This document shows positions 27,283-36,175 of a stretch of DNA of 55,992 nucleotides, one piece after another. This DNA is from an uncultured Clostridia bacterium (lineage in GTDB: Bacteria > Bacillota > Clostridia > Oscillospirales > CAG-382), in NCBI GenBank assembly GCA_944375955.1, contig CALWBE010000023.1:1-55992 (forward strand), given 5' to 3'. Both the position numbers and the translations under genes were made by a program. Position 1 is the first letter of the stretch. Each line of letters begins with the position of its first letter. The notes under the pieces are model-generated. The model did not search any database and was not told where the DNA came from. It saw only the letters and a program-made list of their open reading frames with translations.

Positions 27283-28527
27283 ATGGATAAAAAGATAAAA
27301 ATAGCGGTTGCCGGAACTGGGTATGTTGGACTTTCTGTTGCCGTTCTTTTGGCACAGAAAAATGAAGTCAAAGCGATCGATATCATACCTGCTAAGGTTG
27401 AACTTATTAACAATAGGAAATCGCCGATTATTGACGAATATATTGAAAAATATCTTGCAGAAAAGCCTCTAAAACTTACTGCAACTGTTAACGCAGAAGA
27501 AGCATATTCTGATGCAGATTTTGTAGTTATAGCAGCTCCTACAAACTATGACAGTCAAAAAAACTTTTTTGATACCTCTGCCGTTGAAGCTGTTATCAAT
27601 CTTGTTATGAAATATAACCCTAATGCCGTTATGGTAATAAAATCTACAATACCAGTAGGCTACACTGCTTCAATACGTGAGAAAACCGGCTCAAGAAATA
27701 TTATTTTCAGTCCAGAATTCTTGAGAGAATCGAAGGCGCTTTACGACAACCTTTATCCGTCAAGAATTATTGTTGGAACAGATATGAATGACTCTCGTCT
27801 TATAGAAGCTGCACACAAATTTGCCGATTTACTTCGTGAAGGGGCTATAAAAAATGACATTCCCACATTGTTCATGGGCTTTACAGAGGCGGAAGCTGTT
27901 AAACTCTTTGCAAATACTTACCTTGCACTACGTGTCAGCTATTTTAATGAGCTTGATACTTATGCTGAAATGAAAGGGCTTGACAGCAAGCAAATTATAG
28001 AGGGTGTATGTTTAGACCCAAGAATAGGAAATCATTATAATAATCCTTCTTTTGGTTATGGGGGATATTGTCTGCCAAAAGATACAAAGCAGTTACTTGC
28101 AAATTATGCTGATGTGCCTGAAAATTTAATTCATGCAATTGTTGAATCCAATCGTACCAGAAAGGACTTTATTGCAGATCGCGTTCTTAAAATGACAGGA
28201 TATTATGAAGCCTCAGATACATGGGATGAAGCAAAAGAAAAAAAGGTTGTAATCGGCGTGTATCGCCTTACAATGAAATCAAATTCGGATAACTTTCGTC
28301 ACTCATCTATTCAAGGGGTGATGAAGCGAATTAAAGCAAAAGGCGCAACTGTTATTATCTATGAACCTACTATTGATGATGGAGAAACCTTTTTCGGCAG
28401 TCTTGTTGTCAACGATATAGAAAAATTTAAAGAACAGTCTGACGCTATAATTGCAAATCGTTATGACTCATGCCTAGACGATGTAAAAGATAAAGTTTAC
28501 ACAAGAGATATTTTTAAAAGAGATTAA
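27283..28527 (+). CDS. ugd: UDP-glucose 6-dehydrogenase
   Basis: 414 residues. [12 protein letters not shown] (NAD-binding), [24 protein letters not shown], and the active-site segment [12 protein letters not shown] (257-268, Cys263) identify a nucleotide-sugar dehydrogenase. The length and order fit short bacterial Ugd enzymes, which oxidise UDP-glucose to UDP-glucuronate; UDP-ManNAc dehydrogenase is a less likely alternative. It supplies the substrate expected for the C5-epimerase. The nearest GGAG (27261-27264) is 18 nt from the ATG and lies in an inverted repeat (TCCTTA/TAAGGA), an unusual arrangement; an in-frame TAA at 27274 excludes an upstream start. Confidence 0.93.
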   Translation: MDKKIKIAVAGTGYVGLSVAVLLAQKNEVKAIDIIPAKVELINNRKSPIIDEYIEKYLAEKPLKLTATVNAEEAYSDADFVVIAAPTNYDSQKNFFDTSAVEAVINLVMKYNPNAVMVIKSTIPVGYTASIREKTGSRNIIFSPEFLRESKALYDNLYPSRIIVGTDMNDSRLIEAAHKFADLLREGAIKNDIPTLFMGFTEAEAVKLFANTYLALRVSYFNELDTYAEMKGLDSKQIIEGVCLDPRIGNHYNNPSFGYGGYCLPKDTKQLLANYADVPENLIHAIVESNRTRKDFIADRVLKMTGYYEASDTWDEAKEKKVVIGVYRLTMKSNSDNFRHSSIQGVMKRIKAKGATVIIYEPTIDDGETFFGSLVVNDIEKFKEQSDAIIANRYDSCLDDVKDKVYTRDIFKRD

Positions 28528-28536
28528 TTTAAAAAC

Positions 28537-28580
28537 AAATCGCTATGCCTGTGATTTACATACATAGCGATTTTATTTTT
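28537..28580 (+). terminator. Terminator of the ugd gene
   Basis: AAATCGCTATG (28537-28547) pairs perfectly with CATAGCGATTT (28563-28573), followed by T-rich sequence. Confidence 0.85.
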
Positions 28581-28659
28581 TACTTAAATTTTTTTAAATT
28601 CACAAAAAATATTATTTTGCATAAAATATAATAAGATTTCTATTAAGGAAAATGATATT

Positions 28660-29445
28660 ATGGCAGAAATACCAGCAAAATCGGATATTTCGTATTATAA
28701 GAAAAACTTTAAGGCTTCAAAAAACAGCTCTGCAGATCCATCTGAAAATTCTATACTTAGCGCCGTTATGTCCTCTCCAAATACAGAAATAACGCCTGAC
28801 AGCAATGTTATGATAATAATAAGCATTGAAAACTTAGGTGAAGAGATTATAGACGGCTTAGTTGTTTCTGATTTATTAAGCACATCAAATCTAACATACG
28901 TAAAGAACAGCGCTCTTTTCTATATTGAAGGGCAGCCTCCTACAGCAATTGAACCGAAGCAGGGGAGTGATGCTGATTTTTCTATACCCGTCGCTCTTGA
29001 AACAGGGTCCGCTTTATATTTTAGTTTTCTTGCAAAAGCTAAAGAAATAAACCCTCAAACACAATCGATTTTTAACTATGCTTCAGTGTATTCAGCTGAC
29101 TACGGCATAAGCACAGAAACCAATTCTATAAGATTTTCATCTGAATATGCACAAATATCAGCCGAAAAAACTGCTGTGATGAGTGAATCTGGTTGTTCCG
29201 GAGATACAATTTATACAATCACTCTGTCAAATAACGGCAATATTCCGGCGTGTAATATTACAGTAACAGATGTGCTTGCGGAAAATTTTAAAGTTACAAA
29301 AATTTTCTATAATGGTGAGGAATTAAATGCAAACACAGATTATACAATAGATAATAACAACCTAATTACAATTACGTTACCTCAGAGTATAACAATCGAA
29401 CCTACTAAATTTGGTGTAATACAGATTATGGGAAGTTTTCAATAA
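28660..29445 (+). CDS. DUF11-repeat protein without signal peptide
   Basis: 261 residues with two DUF11-like beta-sandwich repeats: the first around residues 30-140 (DSNVMIIISIENLGEEIIDGLVVSDLL), the second around 168-261 (GDTIYTITLSNNGNIPACNITVTDVLAENF). DUF11 units usually occur in secreted adhesins or envelope proteins, but this one begins MAEIPAKSDISYYKKNF with no signal peptide and no anchor. A spore-coat or exosporium role is possible since such proteins need no export signal; this is a guess. AAGGA lies upstream of the ATG, and the gene is monocistronic between two terminators. Confidence 0.75.
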   Translation: MAEIPAKSDISYYKKNFKASKNSSADPSENSILSAVMSSPNTEITPDSNVMIIISIENLGEEIIDGLVVSDLLSTSNLTYVKNSALFYIEGQPPTAIEPKQGSDADFSIPVALETGSALYFSFLAKAKEINPQTQSIFNYASVYSADYGISTETNSIRFSSEYAQISAEKTAVMSESGCSGDTIYTITLSNNGNIPACNITVTDVLAENFKVTKIFYNGEELNANTDYTIDNNNLITITLPQSITIEPTKFGVIQIMGSFQ

Positions 29446-29454
29446 AAATAAAAC

Positions 29455-29509
29455 GCGCCGATATTATGCAAGCAAAATTTAAGCTGCAAAAGTATCGGCG
29501 CACATTTTT
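29455..29509. terminator. Terminator between convergent genes
   Basis: GCGCCGATA (29455-29463) pairs perfectly with TATCGGCGC (29493-29501), with a smaller stem (TGC-AGC/GCT-GCA) inside the loop and a run of T residues after it; A residues before the stem serve the opposite strand. Confidence 0.8.
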
Positions 29510-29525
29510 TATATTTTATCAACAC

Positions 29526-30245
29526 TCAATACCTAAAATAGGCTGAAAAGCAAATACTGCCGTCAGTCAAATTATTACATTCTACATAAATTTTATTATC
29601 GCTGTTATAAAAATCAAGCTTTAGTTCGGCGCCCAAAGCCGCCTCATGCTCATATGATATGTCAAATTCATAACTTTCCGGTAAAAGAAAACCATTCTCA
29701 TAGATTCCGTCAATAATAATATCAGCGTAATGACAGTTATTTAAGTGATTGTTTGCATCCAACTGACTATATTTTACTTTAGTACTATAAGAATAAGAAG
29801 GCGTTTCTTGAACACATGTTCTTATGCGTTCAGGCACAAAATCTACAAGCTTAGCATCGGGAGCAATTTCAAAAGGAAGTCTGTTAGGTCTAAGTATAGT
29901 ACGCTTGTCAAAATCTATTATTATCCAAGTTGAAGAAGACTCAGCAAAAACGTTACCGCCATTATCTTCAATCAAAAAATCTCTTATAAAAGATACGCCG
30001 CTTACTGCGCATGGAGATGTTTTATAAATATATTTTTCATCAGCAAACATGCTTTTAAAAATTTTAATTTTATATTTTGTAAGAACAAAAACTATATTTT
30101 TTTCTTTTAAAAAATTATAGGTCATACCAAGCATATCAAGATTTTCTCGCGCAATTTGCTGAAAATACTGCATTACTGATGAGAGTTTAATTGTATTGTT
30201 TTTGCAAACATCGTAACTTTTAACTTTAATTTCCTTTATATACAT
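29526..30245 (-). CDS. Acyl-ACP thioesterase
   Basis: 239 residues. Double hot-dog fold of the FatA/FatB-like bacterial family: YDVCKNNTIKLSSVMQYFQQIARENLDMLGM in the first half, WIIIDFDKRTILRPNRLP at the hinge, and the catalytic region YSQLDANNHLNNCHYADII (Asp, Asn and His typical of the family) in the second. It releases free fatty acids from acyl-ACP in the cytoplasm, a common enzyme in Clostridia. It is preceded by a perfect AT-rich palindrome at 30284-30313. Confidence 0.9.
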   Translation of the reverse strand: MYIKEIKVKSYDVCKNNTIKLSSVMQYFQQIARENLDMLGMTYNFLKEKNIVFVLTKYKIKIFKSMFADEKYIYKTSPCAVSGVSFIRDFLIEDNGGNVFAESSSTWIIIDFDKRTILRPNRLPFEIAPDAKLVDFVPERIRTCVQETPSYSYSTKVKYSQLDANNHLNNCHYADIIIDGIYENGFLLPESYEFDISYEHEAALGAELKLDFYNSDNKIYVECNNLTDGSICFSAYFRY

Positions 30246-30283
30246 TTCAATTATTAACCTTTCTTTTCATTTGCGCTACCCCG

Positions 30284-30313
30284 AATTATATAAAATTCTG
30301 ATTTTATATAATT
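30284..30313. other. Perfect 13-bp AT-rich inverted repeat
   Basis: AATTATATAAAAT (30284-30296), loop TCTG, ATTTTATATAATT (30301-30313), between two minus-strand genes. There is no T-run on either side, so a simple terminator is unlikely; it may be an operator or a cruciform-forming site. Confidence 0.6.
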
Positions 30314-30343
30314 GGTTATGCTTTTATAAAGACTTCCCTCAAA

Positions 30344-31075
30344 TTACAAACTTACCTTTAAAATACTTCCAAAATCATATAAAGGATCATTTGAAAGAGA
30401 AATTATTTCCGTATTATATTTTTTGCAAAAATAATAAATTTTTTTAAATTCAGAATGGTTTTCAATTTTTCCAGTAAAAACAAGTTTATTTTCGATAAGA
30501 CCACATGCTCCGCCGATAAAACCATAGTCGTATGGATCAAGCTTAACTTCATGTTTTTGAAGCAATAATACATCATATCCACATTTGTAAAGAATTTTTG
30601 CAATACCAGCATCTTCAGTTATCACTGCCTTATGTTGTTGTGAGACAGGTGCAATATTACACTTGGTATATCCCTGATTGACATATACAATGTTCACTGA
30701 CAATGATTTTGCATATTCAAGAGCCGGTTTGTATACTGAACCAACACGGCAAATCAAATCTCCGCAAATGCAGACAGCATTTAAAAATACGTCAGCTGGA
30801 TAAAGCAGCTTGTCCCTTGGGGATATATTATTTTTACCTGCAAAAAATATATTTGTTAAATTTTTAACATTTGGCAGCTCTTCAAATTTTCTTTTCTGTT
30901 CCTCTGCAACGTAAAGTCTATCTCTTATCTGAAGAAAATTCATATCAGGATGAGCAGAAACAGGTTCAGAAAACAGCATATTTCTTTCACAGCAAAAAAC
31001 TTCATATCCAAGTTTGCGTATATTTCTTACTACATTATCCGGAGCCAGACAATTTACAATTATTATATCTCTCAT
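30344..31075 (-). CDS. DUF6873-like protein of the guanidine-modifying-enzyme fold
   Basis: 243 residues. Its regular pattern (IIVNCLAPDNVVRNIRKLG, DVFLNAVCICGDLICR, VNQGYTKCNIAPVS, AVITEDAGIAKIL, YGFIGGACGLIENKLVFTG) fits a family annotated in Clostridia as having a GME (amidinotransferase-type) fold. No substrate or reaction is known. The gene begins within the last codons of radA (4-nt overlap), so it is translated with radA and cwlD. The family name is recalled with moderate confidence. Confidence 0.65.
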   Translation of the reverse strand: MRDIIIVNCLAPDNVVRNIRKLGYEVFCCERNMLFSEPVSAHPDMNFLQIRDRLYVAEEQKRKFEELPNVKNLTNIFFAGKNNISPRDKLLYPADVFLNAVCICGDLICRVGSVYKPALEYAKSLSVNIVYVNQGYTKCNIAPVSQQHKAVITEDAGIAKILYKCGYDVLLLQKHEVKLDPYDYGFIGGACGLIENKLVFTGKIENHSEFKKIYYFCKKYNTEIISLSNDPLYDFGSILKVSL

Positions 31076-32451
31076 ATAAATAATTTTAATACCTCGAACA
31101 AACTCTTTACAGGTATTATTTCTGCACCGTATTTTTTATTTTTTTGAAGTTTCAAATAATTTTTGTAAGGAATCAATATTTTTGTGAACCCGAGACGAAC
31201 CGCTTCATTTATTCTATTTTCGATATACCCTACGCCTCTGCATTCACCTGACAGTCCTATCTCCCCTATTGCTATAACATTGTCTGGTACAGGAATATCT
31301 TTATATCCTGAAATCAGAGCTATACACGCTGCCAAATCGCTTGACGGCTCATCAATGTGCAATCCGCCCGCGACATTTATATAAACATCCTGTGACGAAA
31401 ATTTCAATCCAAGTCTTTTTTCAAGGACAGCAGTAATAAGCGATACACGGTTATAGTCAATTCCTGACGCCATTCTTCTTGGCGAAGGAAACACAGTAGG
31501 CGAAACAAGCGCCTGTATTTCCACAAGTATAGGGCGCGTACCTTCCATTACACATAGGGTACAATTACCCGAAACCTGGTCTGAACGTTCAGACAAAAGC
31601 ATTTCAGAAGGATTCTCCACTTCACACAACCCGTTTTCACGCATTTCAAAAACGCCTATTTCGTTAGTGGACCCAAACCGATTTTTTACAGCTCGCAATA
31701 TTCTGTATGAGTGCTGCTTTTCACCTTCAAAATACAAAACTGTATCTACCATATGTTCGAGAACTTTAGGTCCGGCAATAGCTCCGTCTTTATTTACATG
31801 ACCGACTATTACCACCGCACAGTTATTGGTTTTTGCATATCTTATAAGCTTCTGAGCACAATTTTTTATTTGTGACACAGTTCCCGGAGCTGAGGCAGAT
31901 TCGTCATCGTACATAGTTTGTATTGAATCTATTATTACAACGTCAGGACTAATAACATCAATCTCATCACAAATATTATTTATCTCGGTTTCTGTAAAAA
32001 TATAAAGTTCGTCAGTTTCTGCCTTAATACGCTTTGCGCGCAGTTTTATTTGTCCTTGTGATTCTTCTCCTGAAACATAAAGCAGCTTTTCAGAATTCCC
32101 AAGAGCTGCACATACCTGCAAAAGCATAGTAGACTTACCTATGCCGGGTTCTCCGGATAAAAGCACCGCAGAACCATTTACTATACCTCCTCCAAGCACT
32201 CTGTCAAACTCAGAAATTCCAGTCAATATCCTTATATTATCCGAAGCAGAAATATCGCGAAGTTTTACTGACAAAGAAGAGTCAGATGTGCGTCTCTTGT
32301 GAATATCCTTTTTACCTAAAACAGACGCCGCTTCATACTCCTCGCTTGTTTCTTCAAGTGTGTTCCAGCTTCCGCATCCGGGGCACCTTCCATACCATTT
32401 TGTGGATTTATATCCGCATTCAGCACATATAAATTCCGATCGTGTTTTCAT
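31072..32451 (-). CDS. radA: DNA repair protein RadA/Sms
   Basis: 459 residues, the usual length. N-terminal zinc finger CAECGYKSTKWYGRCPGCGSW (C9, C12, C25, C28 region), RecA-like ATPase with Walker A GEPGIGKST, the RadA-specific KNRFGSTNEIG motif, and a C-terminal Lon-like domain (GLHIDEPSSDLAACIALISGYKDIP). RadA is a hexameric branch-migration helicase acting in recombination. The start touches the stop of the amidase gene (1-nt overlap), indicating a cwlD-radA-DUF6873 operon. Confidence 0.97.
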   Translation of the reverse strand: MKTRSEFICAECGYKSTKWYGRCPGCGSWNTLEETSEEYEAASVLGKKDIHKRRTSDSSLSVKLRDISASDNIRILTGISEFDRVLGGGIVNGSAVLLSGEPGIGKSTMLLQVCAALGNSEKLLYVSGEESQGQIKLRAKRIKAETDELYIFTETEINNICDEIDVISPDVVIIDSIQTMYDDESASAPGTVSQIKNCAQKLIRYAKTNNCAVVIVGHVNKDGAIAGPKVLEHMVDTVLYFEGEKQHSYRILRAVKNRFGSTNEIGVFEMRENGLCEVENPSEMLLSERSDQVSGNCTLCVMEGTRPILVEIQALVSPTVFPSPRRMASGIDYNRVSLITAVLEKRLGLKFSSQDVYINVAGGLHIDEPSSDLAACIALISGYKDIPVPDNVIAIGEIGLSGECRGVGYIENRINEAVRLGFTKILIPYKNYLKLQKNKKYGAEIIPVKSLFEVLKLFI

Positions 32452-33257
32452 TATAATTTTCCGTCCTCATATTCTTTCGCGTACTGAATTATCGATCCAT
32501 AAAGTAAGTACGCTATTTTATTTCTATATTCTTTTGTGTTTAGCAGTTCTGCCTCTTCATTATTAGATAAAAAACCACATTCAGCAAGTATTGCCGGCAT
32601 ATCTAAACTGTCAAGTATTCTTATGTTTTTATCAGCTTTCTTTATTTCCCGATTATTGTCTTCTTGAAGATATGATTTTATATTGTTTTGTGCAATTTTT
32701 GCCAAAACTTCGCTTTGGGGATTATTTTTTGAATAATATACTTGAAATCCTTTATATTTTTTTATAGGGAATTTGTTTTGATGAATACTAACAAATATCG
32801 AATTATTATACTCCTTTGCAAGAGTTATCCTGTTACTTATGTCATTTTGTTTTTTTTGATTCTCTTGTCCGGCTTCATACATTAAACGGTCTTCGGTTCT
32901 TATCATTACCGGTATGTAGTCTGAAGTTTTAAGCAATTCGTAAAGTGTAAATGCAATATCAAGATTTATATCTTTCTCTACTATTCCGCTGTCGCTTACT
33001 GCCCCGCCGTCTTCTCCCCCATGCCCTGCATCTATAACTATATACAAAGGCTCACCTGAAGATGAATCATCCGCATAGGAAACTGTAGAAAAAGGCGCCT
33101 TAAAAACTATGTCGGCAATCCCACACGGATATGAAGCGTTTGACGACAACAGCAGCAAGGCTATTGCAGATGCAATAAATAAAAAAACAAAAATAACAAA
33201 TTTAAATATATATACTGCTGATTTTTGAAAATTTTCAGTTTTTACATTACTTTTCAC
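32451..33257 (-). CDS. cwlD: N-acetylmuramoyl-L-alanine amidase, CwlD-like
   Basis: 268 residues. One N-terminal membrane segment (about 13-38), then an Amidase_3 domain: VIDAGHGGEDGG (first zinc His), NLDIAFTL with the Glu/Asp zinc region, FVSIHQNKF (second His), and the catalytic ILAECGFLSNNEEAELL. The layout and length match CwlD, which removes peptide side chains to make muramic-delta-lactam in the spore cortex so that the spore can germinate. An ordinary cell-wall amidase is the alternative. In several Clostridia cwlD and radA lie close together. Confidence 0.88.
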   Translation of the reverse strand: MKSNVKTENFQKSAVYIFKFVIFVFLFIASAIALLLLSSNASYPCGIADIVFKAPFSTVSYADDSSSGEPLYIVIDAGHGGEDGGAVSDSGIVEKDINLDIAFTLYELLKTSDYIPVMIRTEDRLMYEAGQENQKKQNDISNRITLAKEYNNSIFVSIHQNKFPIKKYKGFQVYYSKNNPQSEVLAKIAQNNIKSYLQEDNNREIKKADKNIRILDSLDMPAILAECGFLSNNEEAELLNTKEYRNKIAYLLYGSIIQYAKEYEDGKL

Positions 33258-33319
33258 AACATCACCCCTTTATAAAAAATTATATTGAAGTAATGCTGAG
33301 AATATTTGCAATATCGTAA

Positions 33320-33892
33320 TTATTTTTTTTCTTCTTTCACAAACATTTGTTTTACTCCGGTATAATATGCCAAAAAACAAACTGCAAGTGTGAATACAGT
33401 ATATAAAACATATGTTATTCCATTTGATGAAAGATAATTATATGAGCTTAAAATTCCCGTGTCATTATTGAAAAAGTATGTGTCCAACGTATTATACATA
33501 CCGTAAACAAGTATTCGTGTCACAGCATTTAAAACAACCGCAGCTCCTTCATATGCGATAGCTCCGTTATTAAATATATGCAAAAACATGTTGAGTAAAG
33601 CAATTAAAAATCCTGGAATCGCAGCAATACCACAGTATTTAAGAGACATAAATACATCAATCTTCATTCTTCCGCCATCAACCTTAATAGCATCTTTAAG
33701 ACCATCTTCACGGATAAAAGTAATGAGTATAAAATAGTAAAACAAAAGTCCAAATACACCAAATGGCAATAGCAAATTATCATTAATTGCCAAAGCTGAC
33801 GCCGACATCATAAGTCCAAAAAGTGACATAGCAATTTGATTTACAATGTACTTAAGCATGAGATGACCTTTATTAGAAAATAATTTTTTCAT
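33320..33892 (-). CDS. Membrane protein of unknown function
   Basis: 190 residues with four or five hydrophobic helices (around 15-35, 42-62, 90-110, 118-140 and 160-182) and a basic C-terminus (VKQMFVKEEKK). I do not recognise the family. A segment, TRILVYGMYNTLDTYFFNNDTG, lies outside the helices. It precedes cwlD on the same strand with a 62-nt gap and has its own ribosome site (AAGGATG). Confidence 0.7.
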   Translation of the reverse strand: MKKLFSNKGHLMLKYIVNQIAMSLFGLMMSASALAINDNLLLPFGVFGLLFYYFILITFIREDGLKDAIKVDGGRMKIDVFMSLKYCGIAAIPGFLIALLNMFLHIFNNGAIAYEGAAVVLNAVTRILVYGMYNTLDTYFFNNDTGILSSYNYLSSNGITYVLYTVFTLAVCFLAYYTGVKQMFVKEEKK

Positions 33893-33919
33893 TTTTACAT
33901 CCTTTTCTTATATAAATTA

Positions 33920-33948
33920 TTGTTAAACATATAAATTAGTGCTATAAT
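33920..33948 (+). promoter_or_regulatory. Promoter of the tyrosine recombinase gene
   Basis: TTGTTA (33920-33925), 17 bp, TATAAT (33943-33948), about 80 nt before the start codon at 34031. Confidence 0.6.
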
Positions 33949-34030
33949 CTTAAAAGAAAAATTATTATTATGATTAGGTTTAAACAAATATGAAATATTT
34001 TAAAATTAAGTTAAAAATGAGGTGACCTAA

Positions 34031-35026
34031 ATGCTTTATTCAGACGCCCCTCAACTTGTGTTAAATTTTCTTTCATACAAAGGCTCTATTCAGGGACGTT
34101 CAAATTTAACAGTATTTCAATATTACCATGATATAAAACATTTTTTCAGATATTTATTAAAAAACAAATATCCGGAAAAATACGAAGGAAAAACAATCGG
34201 AGAAATCGAGTTTTCAGACTGCACCGATGAAGATGTGCGAGAAGTTACAAATAAAGATATATATAACTTTCTGTTATATACAAAAAATGAACTCGACAAC
34301 AAAGAGGCTGCACGAGCAAGAAAATTATGCACAATAAGAAACCTGTATAAATTCTTAAAAAATAATTATGAAATAAAAGAAAATCCTGCCGACAAAATAG
34401 AATCGCCTAAAAAAAAGAAAAGTCTTCCAAAGTATCTTACACTTGAGGAATCAAAACAGCTTCTTGCTGCAATAAAACCTCCAAATTACGAAAGAGATTT
34501 CGCAATAATCACCCTTTTTTTAAATTGCGGACTCAGAGTATCCGAGCTTGCCGGTATATCCTTTAGTGATATAGACACAGACTTTACAGGTATAAAAATT
34601 ACCGGAAAAGGAAGCAAGGAAAGATTTGTTTATCTTAATGACGCATGCAGAGAAGCAATAAAGTCATACATTTCTGTCAGACCCAAAAACATAAAAAATA
34701 AAGACAGCGATGCCTTATTTGTTTCAAGAAACAGAAACAGACTTAACGTTAAAACCATTCAGTGGCTTGTTTATAAAAGATTAAAAGAAGCAGGCCTTGA
34801 AAACCGTAGAATGTCTGTACATAAATTAAGACATACTGCCGCAACGCTTATGTACAGGCATGGTCATACAGATGTGCGTGTGTTAAAGGATATACTCGGT
34901 CATGAGGATTTGTCGACAACGCAAATATATACTCACGTAAGTGACGAACAGCTGCAGAAAGCTGCTGATCAAAATCCCCTTGCATCCATAAAGCCAAATA
35001 AATTTAAAAATGACAATGACAAATAA
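34031..35026 (+). CDS. XerC/XerD-type tyrosine recombinase
   Basis: 331 residues. N-terminal SAM-like core-binding domain (NLTVFQYYHDIKHFFRYLL), then the catalytic domain with all key residues: Arg in NCGLRVSELAGI, Lys in TGKGSKERFVYL, His-x-x-Arg in VHKLRHTAATL, His in LGHEDLSTTQIYTH and its nucleophilic Tyr. It is slightly longer than a classical Xer protein. It probably pairs with the XerD-like protein encoded at 36176 in chromosome dimer resolution, but an independent integrase role cannot be excluded. GAGGTGA precedes the ATG. Confidence 0.92.
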   Translation: MLYSDAPQLVLNFLSYKGSIQGRSNLTVFQYYHDIKHFFRYLLKNKYPEKYEGKTIGEIEFSDCTDEDVREVTNKDIYNFLLYTKNELDNKEAARARKLCTIRNLYKFLKNNYEIKENPADKIESPKKKKSLPKYLTLEESKQLLAAIKPPNYERDFAIITLFLNCGLRVSELAGISFSDIDTDFTGIKITGKGSKERFVYLNDACREAIKSYISVRPKNIKNKDSDALFVSRNRNRLNVKTIQWLVYKRLKEAGLENRRMSVHKLRHTAATLMYRHGHTDVRVLKDILGHEDLSTTQIYTHVSDEQLQKAADQNPLASIKPNKFKNDNDK

Positions 35027-35048
35027 AACTAAAATAAATTTATAATTC

Positions 35049-35076
35049 CGCAGGACTTAAAGTCCTGCGTTTTTTT
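35049..35076 (+). terminator. Terminator of the tyrosine recombinase gene
   Basis: CGCAGGAC (35049-35056) and GTCCTGCG (35062-35069) form a GC-rich stem with a 5-nt loop, followed by seven T residues. Confidence 0.9.
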
Positions 35077-36055
35077 ATCCCCTATCCTCAAAAATAGGAT
35101 CTTCATCGTCATTATCCTTATCCGACACTTTTTCAGCATAATACGGATCTATCATTATTCTCTTTATATTCGGATATGTACAATATACTGCGATAAAAGA
35201 ACAAAGGGAAATAGTTATGATAAACGGAAGTATTACTCCCAAAGGCATAAATAATACAAATATATAAAAGTTGATTAATAATACTGCTATTATTCCAAGC
35301 AATGCGATAAAGTTTCGCTTAATTCCCAGCAAAGCAAAAATAAATGAATTTTTCAATATTTTTGGTATAGTCAGATCAAAAGTTATAAGAAGAACATACA
35401 TATAAAAACGCATGAAAAAGTAAACAAATAGCACAAATATGCTAAGATAAAACATTATATCGTTTGCAAATCCAGTATCGTATGTCCGCCAAAAATTAAA
35501 TACAAATATCGTTATATATATAAAAAGTGCATCAATTATACCCAAAGGTAAAGCCTGTTTCCAATTTGAACGTATAGTTTCAAAAAAATCAGAAGCAAGA
35601 AAAACCGGATCTTTTCTTGTATATCCTCTAAGTATATTCGCCATTCCGCAGTTTGCTATCCCAAAAGTAAAAACTGCAAGAAATGTGATTCCAAAAAACA
35701 CAAGCGTTGCAGTAGTAGGCAATGAGAGCTCAGTCTGTCCATAAAGCCTGCCATAATGAAATTGCAGTATTGGAGAAGGCTTTATATTCATCATTCCAAA
35801 AAGCTGAGGATAAAATAAATTCGATGGCGCCATTGAATTAAAATTCAAATTTCCAGACAAAGCAAATATTCCGAAAAAAATCGGAAAGTTAATCAAAAGA
35901 TAAAGAAAATTAAGGCATGTTAGGCCCCAGAAATTTCTTCCTAAAATCTTAAAAAATGTAGAAAAGGCAAAAGGCTTCTCTTCCACATATGTTTCCTTCT
36001 TTATTCCTTTTCCCTCTTTAGTAAAATCGAAAAAATTAAATCTCTTTTTGTTCAT
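35075..36055 (-). CDS. YesL-like (DUF624) membrane protein
   Basis: 326 residues with about six membrane helices. FFKILGRNFWGLTCLNFLYLLINFP at the start, FTFGIANCGMANILRGYTRKDPVFLASDFFETIRSNWKQALPLG in the middle and an acidic C-terminus (DKDNDDEDPIFEDRG) fit the DUF624/YesL family, whose function is unknown though often found near carbohydrate-uptake genes. Here it lies alone between the two Xer genes. Confidence 0.75.
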   Translation of the reverse strand: MNKKRFNFFDFTKEGKGIKKETYVEEKPFAFSTFFKILGRNFWGLTCLNFLYLLINFPIFFGIFALSGNLNFNSMAPSNLFYPQLFGMMNIKPSPILQFHYGRLYGQTELSLPTTATLVFFGITFLAVFTFGIANCGMANILRGYTRKDPVFLASDFFETIRSNWKQALPLGIIDALFIYITIFVFNFWRTYDTGFANDIMFYLSIFVLFVYFFMRFYMYVLLITFDLTIPKILKNSFIFALLGIKRNFIALLGIIAVLLINFYIFVLFMPLGVILPFIITISLCSFIAVYCTYPNIKRIMIDPYYAEKVSDKDNDDEDPIFEDRG

Positions 36056-36175
36056 TTATTTGCTCCAAAAAAATATATGCATCTTAATTTGTTAAGACAC
36101 ATATATTTTAATTTCAAAATATTAATATCATGTTAACAGTATTTCTAAATATGTAAAAAAATTATGTGCTAATTG

